Of a DNA stretch of 64,000 nucleotides, positions 52,255 through 63,907 are shown piece by piece. The DNA is taken from the NCBI GenBank assembly GCA_010093605.1, contig MU004198.1, positions 1,458,928 through 1,522,927 of the forward strand, given 5' to 3'. The notes under the pieces are model-generated. The model ran no database searches. It saw only the letters and a program-made list of their open reading frames with translations, and was not told the origin of the DNA. The position numbers were made by a program, and so were the translations under genes. Each line of letters starts with the position of its first letter. Position 1 is the first letter of the stretch. The stretch is from Lophium mytilinum (taxonomy: Eukaryota; Ascomycota; Dothideomycetes; Mytilinidiales; Mytilinidiaceae).

Positions 52255-53464
52255 TGGAGACGAAGTATAATAGGACGTCTAGAATAAAGAAAAGAAAATA
52301 TGGGTATATGGCAGGTATTAAAATGAGCGAGAACACTCGACTCACAGAACTACGGTCTCAGGCACAGAAGCGGGACGTCTATGAGTGGACTACAAAAAGA
52401 GGGCTGAGGTCCATACATACTCAAAATCGGCAAAGACGGCAGCGTACCCTGTAGATACCAAGCCGTGAACAAGCCTTATGCACAAACGGAAGGCGTCCTG
52501 GCCGTGATTTTCGCCGTGATGTGGTGAGGCTTGAGTACGAAACATGGCCGGGGATCGGAAGTTCAGCCACGGAAAGGGTAAAGTATGAAGCCGAGAGCCG
52601 GCATTGGTCCTCCCGCATACTACTCTTACCTAGGTATACTTCATTGGGGCATCGCCCAACCGTAATTGGCCCCCTTTGCGGGTGGCGCAACGCCATTTCG
52701 CGGAGTTCAGTCGCTTTCTTGAGGCCGGGGATTGCGGGGTCGTATGTAGACGCAATGCTGGTTGCTTTGATGCCCAAGACACCGGTCCTCGGAGACGGAC
52801 ACGGCATACTGGCCAATAGCTGTCCTGGCGGTAAGCTGCCGTGCCGTCGAGCGCACCGAGAGGTTGCATAGCGCTCTGCACAACTTCGCTGCGTGGTGTT
52901 GAGTGCGAATCAGCCCCAACTTTTCCCCAAACCAAAGTGTGGGGAAGCCGATATGGGGCAATGCTCGTTGGTCTGCTCCCGACATTCTCCCATTCGGTTA
53001 CCTTGGTGTTTGTCGGGTGGGTACGTACGAAGTACCGGGAAAACGAACCGATAAGCCTGACTCGACGACCCCTTATTAGTCGGCGGTGCCGGCCTTCTTT
53101 CATCTCATCCTCGCACCCTGCACTTCCAGATGAATATAAATCCCCGAATAACAAGTCTTCAGCATCTCGTACAGGGTTGATGTAGACCTCCACGCTTCGA
53201 TTTCCGTCGTCGGATCCGCGGAGATGTTGGGTACCACGAACACGATGCTGAACAAGCAAAACCAGGCCTTCGCCAAGCAGCGAAGTGTAAATATTGAGTA
53301 ACGACGCCCCCTTTGACTCGGGTAGGCCGGTATGCCCTAGTTAGTGAGATCTAACGGCTGCGGGAGATGAACCTTAAAAGCGATGCTTGGTCGCCAGGTT
53401 ATTCACGTGATGTTCTTACAGCCCGACGACTTCCTTCCTTCCTCACTCCTCACCCTCAACCTTC
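52255..53464. other. Divergent intergenic region between the MFS and methyltransferase genes
   Basis: The two genes are read away from each other, so both promoters lie here. A 209-codon minus-strand frame at 52630-53259 has no domain and is not called. Confidence 0.4.
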
Positions 53465-54367
53465 ATGCCTCGCCCCTCTTTCCTCACCACACTCACCTCA
53501 CAGTACCGTGCGAGGATGTCTGCAAGCCCGACTCCCCCGTTTGTCCCTAAGCAGGCCCTCGGCATTCTTGCCAACGCCGTCGATGTCTACGAGAAGACTG
53601 GCGGTAAGGTCACGGCCCAATTCGCTGAAGAATGCGTCAAGCTGGTCTCACCCATTCCCGCCGACAGCGTCATCCACGACAATGCCTGCGGCCCCGGCAC
53701 CGTGACGCGCAAGATCATGGCTACATCACCGCCGCCTACTATTCAGATCGTTGCCACGGACTCGAACCCAGCCTTTCTGTCTCACGTCCGCGCAGCTGTC
53801 ATCGCCAACAAATGGCCCGTGGAGGTCGAGAACATGCGCTCCGAGGCTATTGAGAAGCCAGACGACTACTTTACCCACTCCTTCACCAACATTGCCATCT
53901 TCATGATGGGTTCTGCCGGCCTCGACGGTGCTACCGAGATCTACCGCACCGTCAGGCCCGGCGGCGTAGCTATTGTCAACTGCTGGCAGAGCCTTGCCTG
54001 GATGCAGCCAATCATAGCCGTTCAGATGGCTACCCGCTCGCATGGTCGTGTTGGGAAGCCGCCGGTCAGTTGGGCGGATGGCACCCAGTTGCGCAAGATC
54101 ATGGTGCAGGCAGGCTTCATGGAGGAGAACGTCACCATGTCTTCGAGCGAGGCCTCTGCTGTGGTGAAGGACTTGCGCTCGTGGGCGGAGCTGTCTTGGG
54201 CCTACCTAGGCGGTCTGCAGGGATGGGCTCAAGAGGACGAGGATCGCTGGGATGAGGCCATCGACATGCTAGTGGAGAAGCTGAAGGAAGCAGTCGGCAC
54301 CACCATGGACAAAGACGGCGTGGTCTACATGAAGGCAAGCCAGCATATGCTGATTGCGAAGAAGTAG
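53465..54367 (+). CDS. Class I SAM-dependent methyltransferase
   Basis: One exon, 300 aa from ATG 53465; a second ATG at 53516 would give 283 aa and is also possible. Residues 66-79 (ADSVIHDNACGPGTV) form motif I for SAM binding, though the usual D/E-x-G-x-G is changed to N-A-C-G-P-G. VATDSNPAFL (about 97-106) is the acidic motif II. TNIAIFMMGSAGLDGATEIY and RTVRPGGVAIVNCWQSLAWM match motifs IV and V to VI of fungal UbiE/Methyltransf_11-type proteins. Substrate unknown. It is the last gene I can support before the telomere, 9.5 kb away. Confidence 0.85.
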   Translation: MPRPSFLTTLTSQYRARMSASPTPPFVPKQALGILANAVDVYEKTGGKVTAQFAEECVKLVSPIPADSVIHDNACGPGTVTRKIMATSPPPTIQIVATDSNPAFLSHVRAAVIANKWPVEVENMRSEAIEKPDDYFTHSFTNIAIFMMGSAGLDGATEIYRTVRPGGVAIVNCWQSLAWMQPIIAVQMATRSHGRVGKPPVSWADGTQLRKIMVQAGFMEENVTMSSSEASAVVKDLRSWAELSWAYLGGLQGWAQEDEDRWDEAIDMLVEKLKEAVGTTMDKDGVVYMKASQHMLIAKK

Positions 54368-56890
54368 GTCCATGGATTCAGGTTGCATCGGCTGGCGTAT
54401 GGATGAGCTATGGAGAGGCAAGTGCGACAGGTCTGTCTCATCTGGACGATGGGGCCGGCATTCATGCGGCTCTGAATCACGATTCCCAAGGTTTTTTTCC
54501 CATAACATCGGTCTCTGGCATGTCGAAGGGCGTCATGGTGGTTGCATCTGGGTCACGGTCTCTTTCGCTCTTTGCGGCATTACGATCAGGTAGCTAGGAG
54601 GTCCAAGCCCGTGCTCAAAACTCGGCATTCTCCCTCTTCATCAATAGTCATCAATGTTTATCACTCTTTCAAGCGCTCTCATGCTGAATGTGCCTTGAAA
54701 ATTGAGAAGATCGTTTGGTATGCCCCTCTTTCAATTTCCCATGCGGCTTCGACAGTATGTAGATCTCGCAGCCTACGAATCAGGCTTGCGCTTCGCAGTC
54801 GCGCATATGAGACTAGGAACTATCTGTGGTCCCATCGCCGCATCGCAAAAGATCTCCTACGTTCACCATAAGGATACTATATTCTGTTTTTCCTTGACTT
54901 TTTCTCTTCATTGCCAAAGCTCTCAAACATTCCCGTAGAAAGGCAGCAAGATCCGTAAGCAGCGTCCTTGGTCCGAAACCACGTCTGCTATCTGCCCTGC
55001 CTCGTCGTCCTCCACCTCGTCGTCCTCCGTCTCGCCTTTCTCCACCTCTCCTCTTCTACATCCTCCTCGTCCACCTCCTCCTCTTTTACCTCCTCCTCAT
55101 CCTCCTCCTCCACATCGCTCTATTCCGCCTCGGCCTCTCCGCCTCAGCCTCTCCGCCGCGCCCTCTCCCTAAACAGGTGTTCTTAATAATACAGAGTTGG
55201 GTCCTAGCAATATCCCGCCTAGCCTTGAAAGTGTCTACACGCGTGCTGTAAGGCCGTCTATGCAGACGCGGTGCACCGAGGCGGAAACTATTTGCGAGAA
55301 GCCTGGCTCAAAGCAGCGCGATTCTTCCCGCATAGCGACGCTGGAGGGCACTAAATGCAAAGGATGTGTGTTAGATATAGACTTGCTGTTCTTGTAGTAA
55401 GGTCACACCTTGTATTTTCAATTCTTCTAATAAGGAAGGAGCCCCACCGGCAGAAAAGACTCCTGTCGCTCGCAAGAAGAGCGGGGCCAAATATAGGTAG
55501 TAACTAAAGCCAAAGACAACTATCGATCTCGACAAAGGCTGTACGGACCAAGTTGTCAAGTCAGCAACGCCTGCGTGATGCAATGCCACTCGAGTTTCAA
55601 TAGCGCCCCCTCTCATCCAGTCATATCGACAAAACAAACCGCTAACGAAACTCCTCCTCCTCTAGACGTGACCCAAGGGAGGTCCGCAACGTGATTCATA
55701 ACGGCCTAATTTTGGTAACACCGAGCGATTAGAGCGTACGGGGCAGGTGGTGTGGTGGGAACCCAAGAAAGGGTTCGAGCTCATGGAGGCGGTCGAGTTT
55801 GGCGAGTCCAATCTTGGCTGATATGTATTGTCCTACTCGTGCCACGCACCTGGCCTCATTCGCTCCGAAAACTGTAAGAAGCTCCTTAGTTTCGCTTACG
55901 ACTCTTCACTACTACCTCACCATAGAGCAATCGATGTTCCATACATGAGCACGCCTCGCCTACTCGCTTCGGTGCAACAGTCCGCCTGCGTTGTTGTGCC
56001 AGCTTCAACAGAACGCGAAATGGAGTAGAGAAGCCGACCGCCACGGTCGACACGTAAACCTGAGAGTTCCAGGAAATATGTACTGCTTAAACACCAGCAG
56101 TAACCGCTAAGCGGTGGATTCGGGCTCGACTAAATGCTCTCGATGCGTTTCAGCCAAGAACGCCATCTGCAAGATGATTCTCAGATTGAATCTCCTATGC
56201 CGTCCCCGCCCTTGGCAGTGTATGTTTCGTCCAGCCTATTACTCTTTGTTCCCAGCTACCTTCCTGCCGTTGTCCGCCCCACCCCAAGGGTTCAGCTGAC
56301 ACACTTCCCCATGACAACTCTTCGTGCTCTCAGTCCTTGCATTTCTCCTCTTCTTGGGCGGCACTCCGACATGGAATCACTTCAGCGCACGCTGCGTATA
56401 CGAGTGCCTTCGGTCTTCGTCTACGCGCGCGCTCTGAAGTGATTTCGTATGAGGTAGTGGAGGATGCAGAGGAAGAGTAAGAAGACAAAGACGAGAGGAT
56501 GAACGATGAAGGAGAAGCGCCTGGGGAAGAGATAATTACCCCTCCGCAGCGACACTATTAGCAAACATGAGACAGCATGGGACAAAATGAGACGGCAGCA
56601 ACTAACACTTTTCGCAAACGTCAGTCCCATTGCGAGTTCCGCCCGCCCAAGTCCAATTTTTGTCCAGATGAGCTTTATCAACAAGGAAGGCAGGCGCTGC
56701 CAGCCGGTTCGATCGAAGTGCCAAAAGCTCTCGTTCGCGCTCACTCTCTCCTTTATCGAGGCTAGAAGAGCACAAGTATTCGTGACGAGAGCTTCTAATA
56801 GAGGACCCAGAGTGCTTGGGAGTGACGTGCTAATGCCACAATAGTCGCACATGACCTCTTCTATATAACCCTAGCTTCCTCTGTATCACT
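54368..56890. other. Subtelomeric, gene-free as far as can be seen
   Basis: Frames are short and without motifs. A pyrimidine-rich, low-complexity stretch (repeats of CCTCCTCCTC type) runs from about 55005 to 55165. Confidence 0.4.
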
Positions 56891-56950
56891 CTTGTCCGTC
56901 TAATCCTCGTCCGTCTAATCCTCGTCCGTCTAAGCCTCGTCCGTTTAATT
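56891..56950 (+). repeat. Minisatellite, four 15-bp units (CCTCGTCCGTCTAAT)
   Basis: Units at about 56891, 56906, 56921 and 56936, with the last slightly changed (CCTCGTCCGTTTAAT). Confidence 0.7.
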
Positions 56951-59900
56951 CCTGGTCTATCGTGACCTCCTCCATCGTGTCCCCCTCCGCTGTGAGGTGT
57001 CACCATGATTCTGGATGCCGTGGCTTTTTCCGTTGTAGGATTACTATCCAAATTCGGCACGAATTATCACGCGTCTCGGGGTCTAACACCTTACATACGT
57101 TGCTCGCGCGGGCTCGGTTCGTTACCGAATGCGACAGAAAGCTCGTAAGCATCTTCATTGGGATCGTTATCGTAATTCAGCTGGGGTCGACGGCGGAGGG
57201 GAGGGATGTTCCCGTGCTGGGGACATTGGATATGAACTGTTTCTATACACGCTGACATTGACATCGCCGCCTAACTCGATTACGCACACATAATTGTCTT
57301 TTTTCAATTCAGCACGCTGTTTGCTTCAATGAGAAGCCACCTCCTTGTGAAAAGGAAGCAATCTGGAGGCAGAACGCCCTCCCTGCTGCATTTTCCGGAT
57401 TCAATCTCGGTGCCGTCTCTTTGGAGGGAGGGTGTGCGGTTCGGTCAGTGTCTAGCGAAGAGCGCAAGACTCTTTTTCTCGGAAGAGTCTGGGTCTCCCG
57501 CGCACTATCCGTCTCTCAAAATTTTACGAAACGCCTCGTCTTCAGCGGGTACCTTTTTAGTGATGAGTCTATTCAAAATGTCTCGAACTAGCGCCAGCAC
57601 AAGGCTTATCGGAAGACACTTTCCTCGGAGGCAAGAGGTCGTTGATATGGGCAATTGGTTTCGTAGCTCGTCTTCTTTGGTATCCAGTACCCAAGAGGAA
57701 CGTGGGTTTGCTCATCGATTAATGGAGGAGCGGGAAGTTCTCAGTCTCGGAGATGGTACCAATAGGAGTCGTGATCGGGAGTGAGCTGCTGGTATCCAGA
57801 ATGCTGGAATCAAGGAATTTTTCGGGCTACAGTCTGTCCTCAGCCTCCCAAGTTTGTGTCCTGGCGAATTGCTCGGCGCGAGACGCCTTGAGTACAGCAA
57901 CTTCAGTCTGTCCATCCTTGCTGATCTGGTGCTCCGAGGTAAGCACCCATGTACGTCGGCCGGGTTGCGACGTTGATGCAAGCTGCGAAGATGGGACGAT
58001 CTTGCGATGCGCGTGGAATTACCATCTATGAGCTAAGAAAACTGATGTCTTCAAGATGTTCGCTTCGAATCCCAAGGCGAAGAGGATCCCGTTGGTGCGG
58101 AGTATCGATGTCATCGGCGAGCTTTCCATCTGAAATGTCTTCACGGCGCAGTGCTATTTGTTAGATGCGGCGATTCGTTGCAGGTTTTCGACGAGAAAGG
58201 TTTGGATATTTCAAATCTGAGACTCGTTTACGTCGCGCTCAGGCAACGTTCTCTAAGGCGCGCTCGTTCTTTCTCATCGGCTTGAGGGGAAAACCTGGCC
58301 GAGCGTGCCCGATTGGACCAGCCGCCCCTTTTCCCTCCTCCGTCCTGTTATCGAGCTCTTGTGATATTCTATCTGGAGCTGCATTCTTGGGTCGAGGAAA
58401 GACGGTTGCAGAACCCCGCTTTAAGAACCGAAAATCCAAGATGGGGATATTCTGGCAGCACATCGCTAGCACCGCACTCTCCAGTACGTTCTGCTACCTA
58501 TGCCGCAACCCTCACGTCCTCGCCTACTGGATGCATGAGATCCGGGGCGCTTGGGTATTGAGGGATGTTCCGGCAGCAGTTCGCCGCGCAGTCCAGTCTT
58601 TCCACATCGGATTTTCAAGTTCTTCGCTAAGGCGGATTGCTACGTGTCTACTCTATGAAATGCCGCAAGGTGAAGTTCGGGAGTGCAATTAGGACTGCAC
58701 GGCAGATTTGGATTTTTTTACGACCTGCTGGAAAAGCGCCCGTGCTACTCAAGGTTCTCTCCTTCGAAAGACCTTCAGATAGGCAATCTCGCCGTCCGCC
58801 TGTCACGATGGGTGTGGAGAACCTACAACTCGACTGGTCGTTGAAAACGTGGTGGACATTCGACGGGTGGGTTTGCAGCTGGGGCGCTGTATCAGAACCT
58901 GATGCTATAATTGTAACTGACCCCAATCTCAAGAAGGCTGGTCACCTTGAAGTCAGGGGTGCATTCTGGACCGAAGGAAGACTCTACCATCCCTCCACTT
59001 AATCTGATCAAGCGTGTTTTGAAGACTCCCCGATATTACGATGTGTCTGTCGCGAACGAGGCGCTAATGTCTATATTATACCATTGTACGGCCGTCTTTA
59101 AATCATACTGGCCGGTGATTTCTGGTTCGCTTTAGGATATTCAGAACACCAAGCCCTGGGTCGTACCCCTGATACGAGAAGTCGGTAGCTAAGCATCGGG
59201 AAAACTCTCCTGGCGCACTTCACAGCTTCCTTGACACACGAGACCTCTGGAAGGGCCGTCCAGCCTCAAGATTGACGGGTCTCCTCAAGCACCCCAAAGG
59301 CCATCGATGGCTTCCCGTTCGTCATAGACCAGGCTACAACACGCATCAAAGCATGAATCCGTCCTCCCCGTGAACGCTCACCTTTAATGCGTGGGGTGCA
59401 GCTGTCAAAAACTAGGCGACAGCAGCTGAAGCACGCTTTTCATTGCTTCCTCACCCGCAAAAAGCCGACGCATGGCGTTACTCTTAGAACTTCAACTTCA
59501 TTTCGAAGCGCGGCAGAGATATCAATAGCTCGTCTCCCTTCCGATAGACGATAATGATCATCTGACTCGTAGTCGACCCAAGGAACCGGAGAGACATGGG
59601 AGCTTGGTTTCGCATTTCGCGTTTGCACTTCAGAGAAAGCCGCCCAAGGGTCGTCATTTCATGTGGACGGACTTGCTGGCGAAGAGTATTTCCAACTATC
59701 ACTCGCCCACTTTCGGCAGTAATCCGGACACTTGAAGTGCGGAAAGGTCGTCTCAAGTGGCAATGATGGAAGACATTCGTAGATGATGCGAGATAGTGCA
59801 TATGCGGCTGGGGTGCTCCAATTCGCACTCAGAGAGCACTTCCGCGAGAATTGGAACTATATCGACCTACTAGATATCAGTAGGATGACGACGCCGCTGT

Positions 59901-61073
59901 TAAGAGATGCAATACACAGAACCCGGGTTTTCGATCCATACTGGTGGCATTCATCTTAATCCGTGACAGTACTTGGTGAGTCAGTGTCTGGATTGCACAA
60001 GAGCAAATCGCTCTAAATTTGAATATCGAGGCGTTTCGTGCAACGATCTTGAGGGAAAAAAGAAGCCCGTCAGCTCTTTTGGGCGAAATATTCTACGTCT
60101 GCAAGAACTTGGGACTCGCGTCTTGGGTCCCCAGAGATATATCAGCGCGGAGGTCGATAATCCGACGCTTCCTCGGCCATACCGTAGTACTGTGGGCTGT
60201 ATGGTAGACGGTAAGGCTCTTTTCATGACCTCCAGCGTATGCATCGGACTCTCTTGGATCTTAGATGGGGCCAACATACCGTTTCAGTTCCGTAAGTCTG
60301 CATCGGATGGCTGCAACAACCATCGGCTGCTAGTGCGAGATGTGTACATCTTCGGGGCTCGGGTAATGCATGGAGAGGTCGTCAACGAAACCTGGATCGC
60401 GACGAGTGAGCCAGTTATTCTAGCTTGGATCCGAATCAGAGGGACGGAACGCTCTCATTGATGTTACCTAAACTGGGGCATTGCGGAACATATTACGATG
60501 AAATGATAAGAGTACAAGTATACTTAGTGTTCGCGACGGGAGCGACAATGGCTATCACGATCCCCGCTACGACGGCCTACGCTTTGACGTCCTTTTGAGT
60601 CACCGTGGCCGGTGCGATCGGAGCGCGAATACGAGTAGCGTTGGTTTCCTAGTGGGAATTGGGAGCCACGTAGGTACTTACGGTGCGGGTCGAGCCACTC
60701 CGCGGACGAAGACAGAAGTCCCGAGGACAACAGTCCTAGGTTGGAAATTCCCATCTGGCCCGCCAATGGGAAGATTCAACCATCTATTCACTAACCGGGC
60801 AGGCCTAGCAGAATTAGCGCACTCCTCCATACACCAACGTTCGGCCAGACTACCTAATGTAAGGGCACTAGAACTAGAAGTCGCCGCGTATACGTAGCCC
60901 CGCTTGACCCATCTAGCTTCCCCGCGGCCCAAATACTATGGGAAGGATCCTGAAGGCACCGCTCTAGACGATGAGCTTTCTCCGATTTGCGTCGCTAAAC
61001 GCTCTTATTGCTCCTGCGGAGAATTTTTGACCTTTCGAACAGCTGCTTATCTATAAGCACTTCGCCTTCCTAG
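56951..61073. other. Subtelomere with possible decayed coding fragments
   Basis: Several frames of 100 to 175 codons occur but none shows a domain I can name. Coding-like fragments: minus strand about 57827-57949, with frequent GAG, AAG and CAG codons; and the plus-strand frame 59973-60461, whose LPRPYRSTVGCMVDGKALFM segment faintly resembles a start-of-domain motif in subtelomeric fungal proteins. Stops interrupt each. I treat these as probable relics, not genes. Confidence 0.3.
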
Positions 61074-61895
61074 GTTGCTCTCTCTTTCGACATCAACACA
61101 GCGAGTTACCTATCCTCGCAAATTGGTTCGCCCCTTCTCACTTCGGCTCCAGAAGCCTTCCTACATCAATCCGAAGAATTACAGCCGGAGCTGTCGCGGA
61201 CGACGGTCCCTCCGACGACGATTCCAACGCGAGGCATCACGCTCGCAGCCTTGCGTTTCGTTCAATGCGTCTCATTGTCTATTTATCTCAATAACACAGG
61301 GACTCAACTCTCTCTTTCGACATGAACATGAGTTACCTATCCTCGCAAATCGGATCACTCCTCCTACATCAATCCGAAGAATCACGGCCAGAGTCGTCGC
61401 CGGCGACATCGCAATAAGCACAGCGATGACGAAGAAGAGTCGCGTTATCTTTCCGACGACGGTTCCTCCGACGACGGTTCCAACGCAAGGCATTACCCAC
61501 GACCCTCGCAGCCACAAATTTTTGTTTAGCGCGTCTCATCCTATATTTATCTCTCTCAGTCTCCTTCAACACCAACACAAGGAGTTACCTATCGTGGCAA
61601 ATCGGTTCAACCCTCCAGCATCAACCCGAAGAATTACAGCCGGAGTCATCGCCGGCAACATCGTAGTAGAAGCACGCTACCTTTCCGACGACGGTTCCAA
61701 CGCGAAGGATCACACTCGCAGGTAATTCTCGCGTTTGACGCGTCTCATCGACTCTTGATGTCCACCCCCGGGGACTCGACTCTCTCTTTCGACAGCAGCA
61801 CAGCGAGTTACCTGTCCTCGCGAATCGCTCCATCCCTTCTCATTTCGGCTCCAGATGCCATCCTACATCAACCCGAAGGATTACATGGTCCCCTG
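61074..61895 (+). repeat. Subtelomeric tandem repeat, 3.5 units of about 221-250 bp
   Basis: Units start at about 61074, 61308, 61558 and 61779 (spacings 234, 250 and 221), the last cut short. Shared blocks in order: CTCTCTCTTTCGACA, GAGTTACCTATCCTCGCAAA, TACATCAATCCGAAGAATTA, CCTCCGACGACGGTTCCAAC, and GCGTCTCATC near the unit end. Units differ by small insertions and deletions. A 216-codon frame (61075-61725) happens to run across it; the frame is not kept from unit to unit. Confidence 0.85.
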
Positions 61896-63907
61896 ATGCA
61901 GACCCGGAAAGGTTTGGGCATGAGTTTGAGCACAGGCAGGACCTGTGCGTCGTTGGGATCGTCTTATAGGGGAATTTCGAGACAGAAGAGGCGAACCTTT
62001 AGCCACCGAGCGGCGTTGCAACCTCCAGTCTGCTCCTCCAGCGTGACAACGCGCTCGGTTAGGGCCGGCCTCGCGCAGTGCAGGAAAACCTGCAGGTAGG
62101 CGATGAAAAGCTGCAACTTTGGCATCCGCCCCGGTAAGACTGAATAGCTTAGATCAACTAGGAGTAGAGCGGGGCCAATACGTATTCAAGCGTCGGTGCA
62201 ATGCCGGTTTTCGGAAGTGAGGAGAAGAATGTCGACAACAGAGACGCCAGCAAGGCAAACTCCATGACGAGCCATACTGTTCACACGCTATGCCAGCTCT
62301 AAGCTTGACTATCTACCTCCGATGCGCCATTACGCTACTCCAGCGATCATCCCCGCGGCTTAAATATCTATCAGTACAGCCACGATGCTGGTCTAGGTGC
62401 TTGGATGGGAACTGGTGGGCCAAAGCCCATCTTGGGCAGGAGAGGGCGAAGAGCTCCCCTGTTAGAGGAGGAAGATGTAGGTCTAGCTCAGTTGGGCGGA
62501 GTCTAGACAGGACAATTAAATACACACGGTAAGATGACGACGGGACGAAGCTTCACAACGGCTTGTTCAGATAGGACACGAAGATCTCGCAACTCATACC
62601 CTCGGCCAGCGCGATATCAGTGGAGACCTGTCTGTTATTAGTGGCTGGCGGTTTCGGTAATGTTGCTTCAGCCTTCGTGCGTATAACAGCGGCGCCCTCG
62701 GAGATGCGGTGAAGAGTTTTGCACAGGTTGCAACAACCGCGTATGAAGGAATACTTGAGGGATTGCTTGTTGACGCAGTTGGGATGAATAAAATAGGAAC
62801 GTCGGTGGCGGAAATGGTGAAAGGTGGAAATCTAAAGGATAGTAAACCTCCTTCGTTTCGCGGGAGGATTTATAGATCTCGCGGGGGATCGGCCATGCTT
62901 CATTCTGACATCTCCATCTCCCTTATAGGCACGCAAATGCTGTTCTTCCTACCAGACGTCAAGGACAAGTTCTATCCAATGCTCCGGCGCCAGGCTGGGC
63001 TGGGACATGAGAAAGAAGGCTCTGATGGCGGCAGACGCGCTGCTCGTCGACAACCGCCACCCTCAAACCAGCACCCTCTGCTCCAAAGCGGGGAGCGTTC
63101 GATCCGTTTCGGCCACTTTCTCATCCGCGCAACCAGTGACACCCAGACTACTGCAGCCAATTGGCACATACTCCAGATCGTGACCAACTAAACACCGGAT
63201 AACCTTCCCATACCAATGAACTGATTCCGGAGCTTGACGAGTGGGCCGAGCAGTGCAGAACGTTGATTCTACACCACTGATCGAGCCTGCAAACCGCCGC
63301 CATCATCATGGGAGCGTCCAGGAAACTCAAAGAGGAGCTCGACGTCCTAAAGGGGCACGGAGAATGGTGATCGCCTAGTTAAGAGAAAACTGCAACTTGG
63401 ATGTATGAGAAAGACGGGTTGGACGTGGAGTTGCGTCGGCGTAGACCGCGCAAACTCTCCGCCGACGTCGAGTATGTAGAAGATTAGGAGCTCTTCCGCG
63501 ATAAAAGATGGCCGCCAGCACCTATCCCTAAGGACCAACTCAGAGACATTGATTCTATTACTGGCAACTTTCCTTGAGTGTACCTTTTCGCAACAGCCTC
63601 TGTCCTTGGCCGCTTGGACGCACGCTTCCCTTTAGCTCCCACATTGTTTGACGCCAGACGGGGATGCATTTCGACGGGTTGCCGGCGCGAGATCGTAGGT
63701 AATATTGATTTTTTAGGTTGCCGGGGAGTGGTCTGGTGGCTCAAGGCGCCCTTAAAGACGTAGAAGAGAGTTAAGGCATACTTCCCCGTGGATATGGTAG
63801 GGGATTAAAGTTCAACCCGTATAGAAGCCCGCAGACGCAGGAAGCGCCCGGAAAGGGAAACCCGTTATACCCGTCGCCCCCGTAACCAGCAAGTGCGGAG
63901 GAAAAGG
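61896..63907. other. Telomere-adjacent region
   Basis: No gene is supported. A 160-codon plus-strand frame (62709-63191) begins with a helical segment (SFAQVATTAYEGILEGLLVD) and is uncharacterised; it may be a relic. No helicase motifs, as found in some fungal telomere-linked genes, are seen. Confidence 0.35.
62709..63191 (+). CDS. Uncertain subtelomeric ORF, 160 codons
   Basis: Single open frame with ATG, not recognised. Its first 60 residues look like a helical domain start; the remainder becomes Arg/Pro/Gln-rich (GGRRAARRQPPPSNQHP) and unlike a folded protein. No splice-supported extension was found. It may be a fragment of a former gene or chance. Listed only because it is the longest ATG frame close to the telomere. 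Confidence 0.15.
   Translation: MKSFAQVATTAYEGILEGLLVDAVGMNKIGTSVAEMVKGGNLKDSKPPSFRGRIYRSRGGSAMLHSDISISLIGTQMLFFLPDVKDKFYPMLRRQAGLGHEKEGSDGGRRAARRQPPPSNQHPLLQSGERSIRFGHFLIRATSDTQTTAANWHILQIVTN

Noticed and set aside
52630-53259. 209-codon minus-strand ORF between the MFS and methyltransferase genes
   Set aside because: No recognisable motif; it occupies the divergent promoter region.
61075-61725. 216-codon ORF across the subtelomeric repeat
   Set aside because: It follows from repeat sequence with few stops; the frame shifts between units, so it is not a repeated protein.
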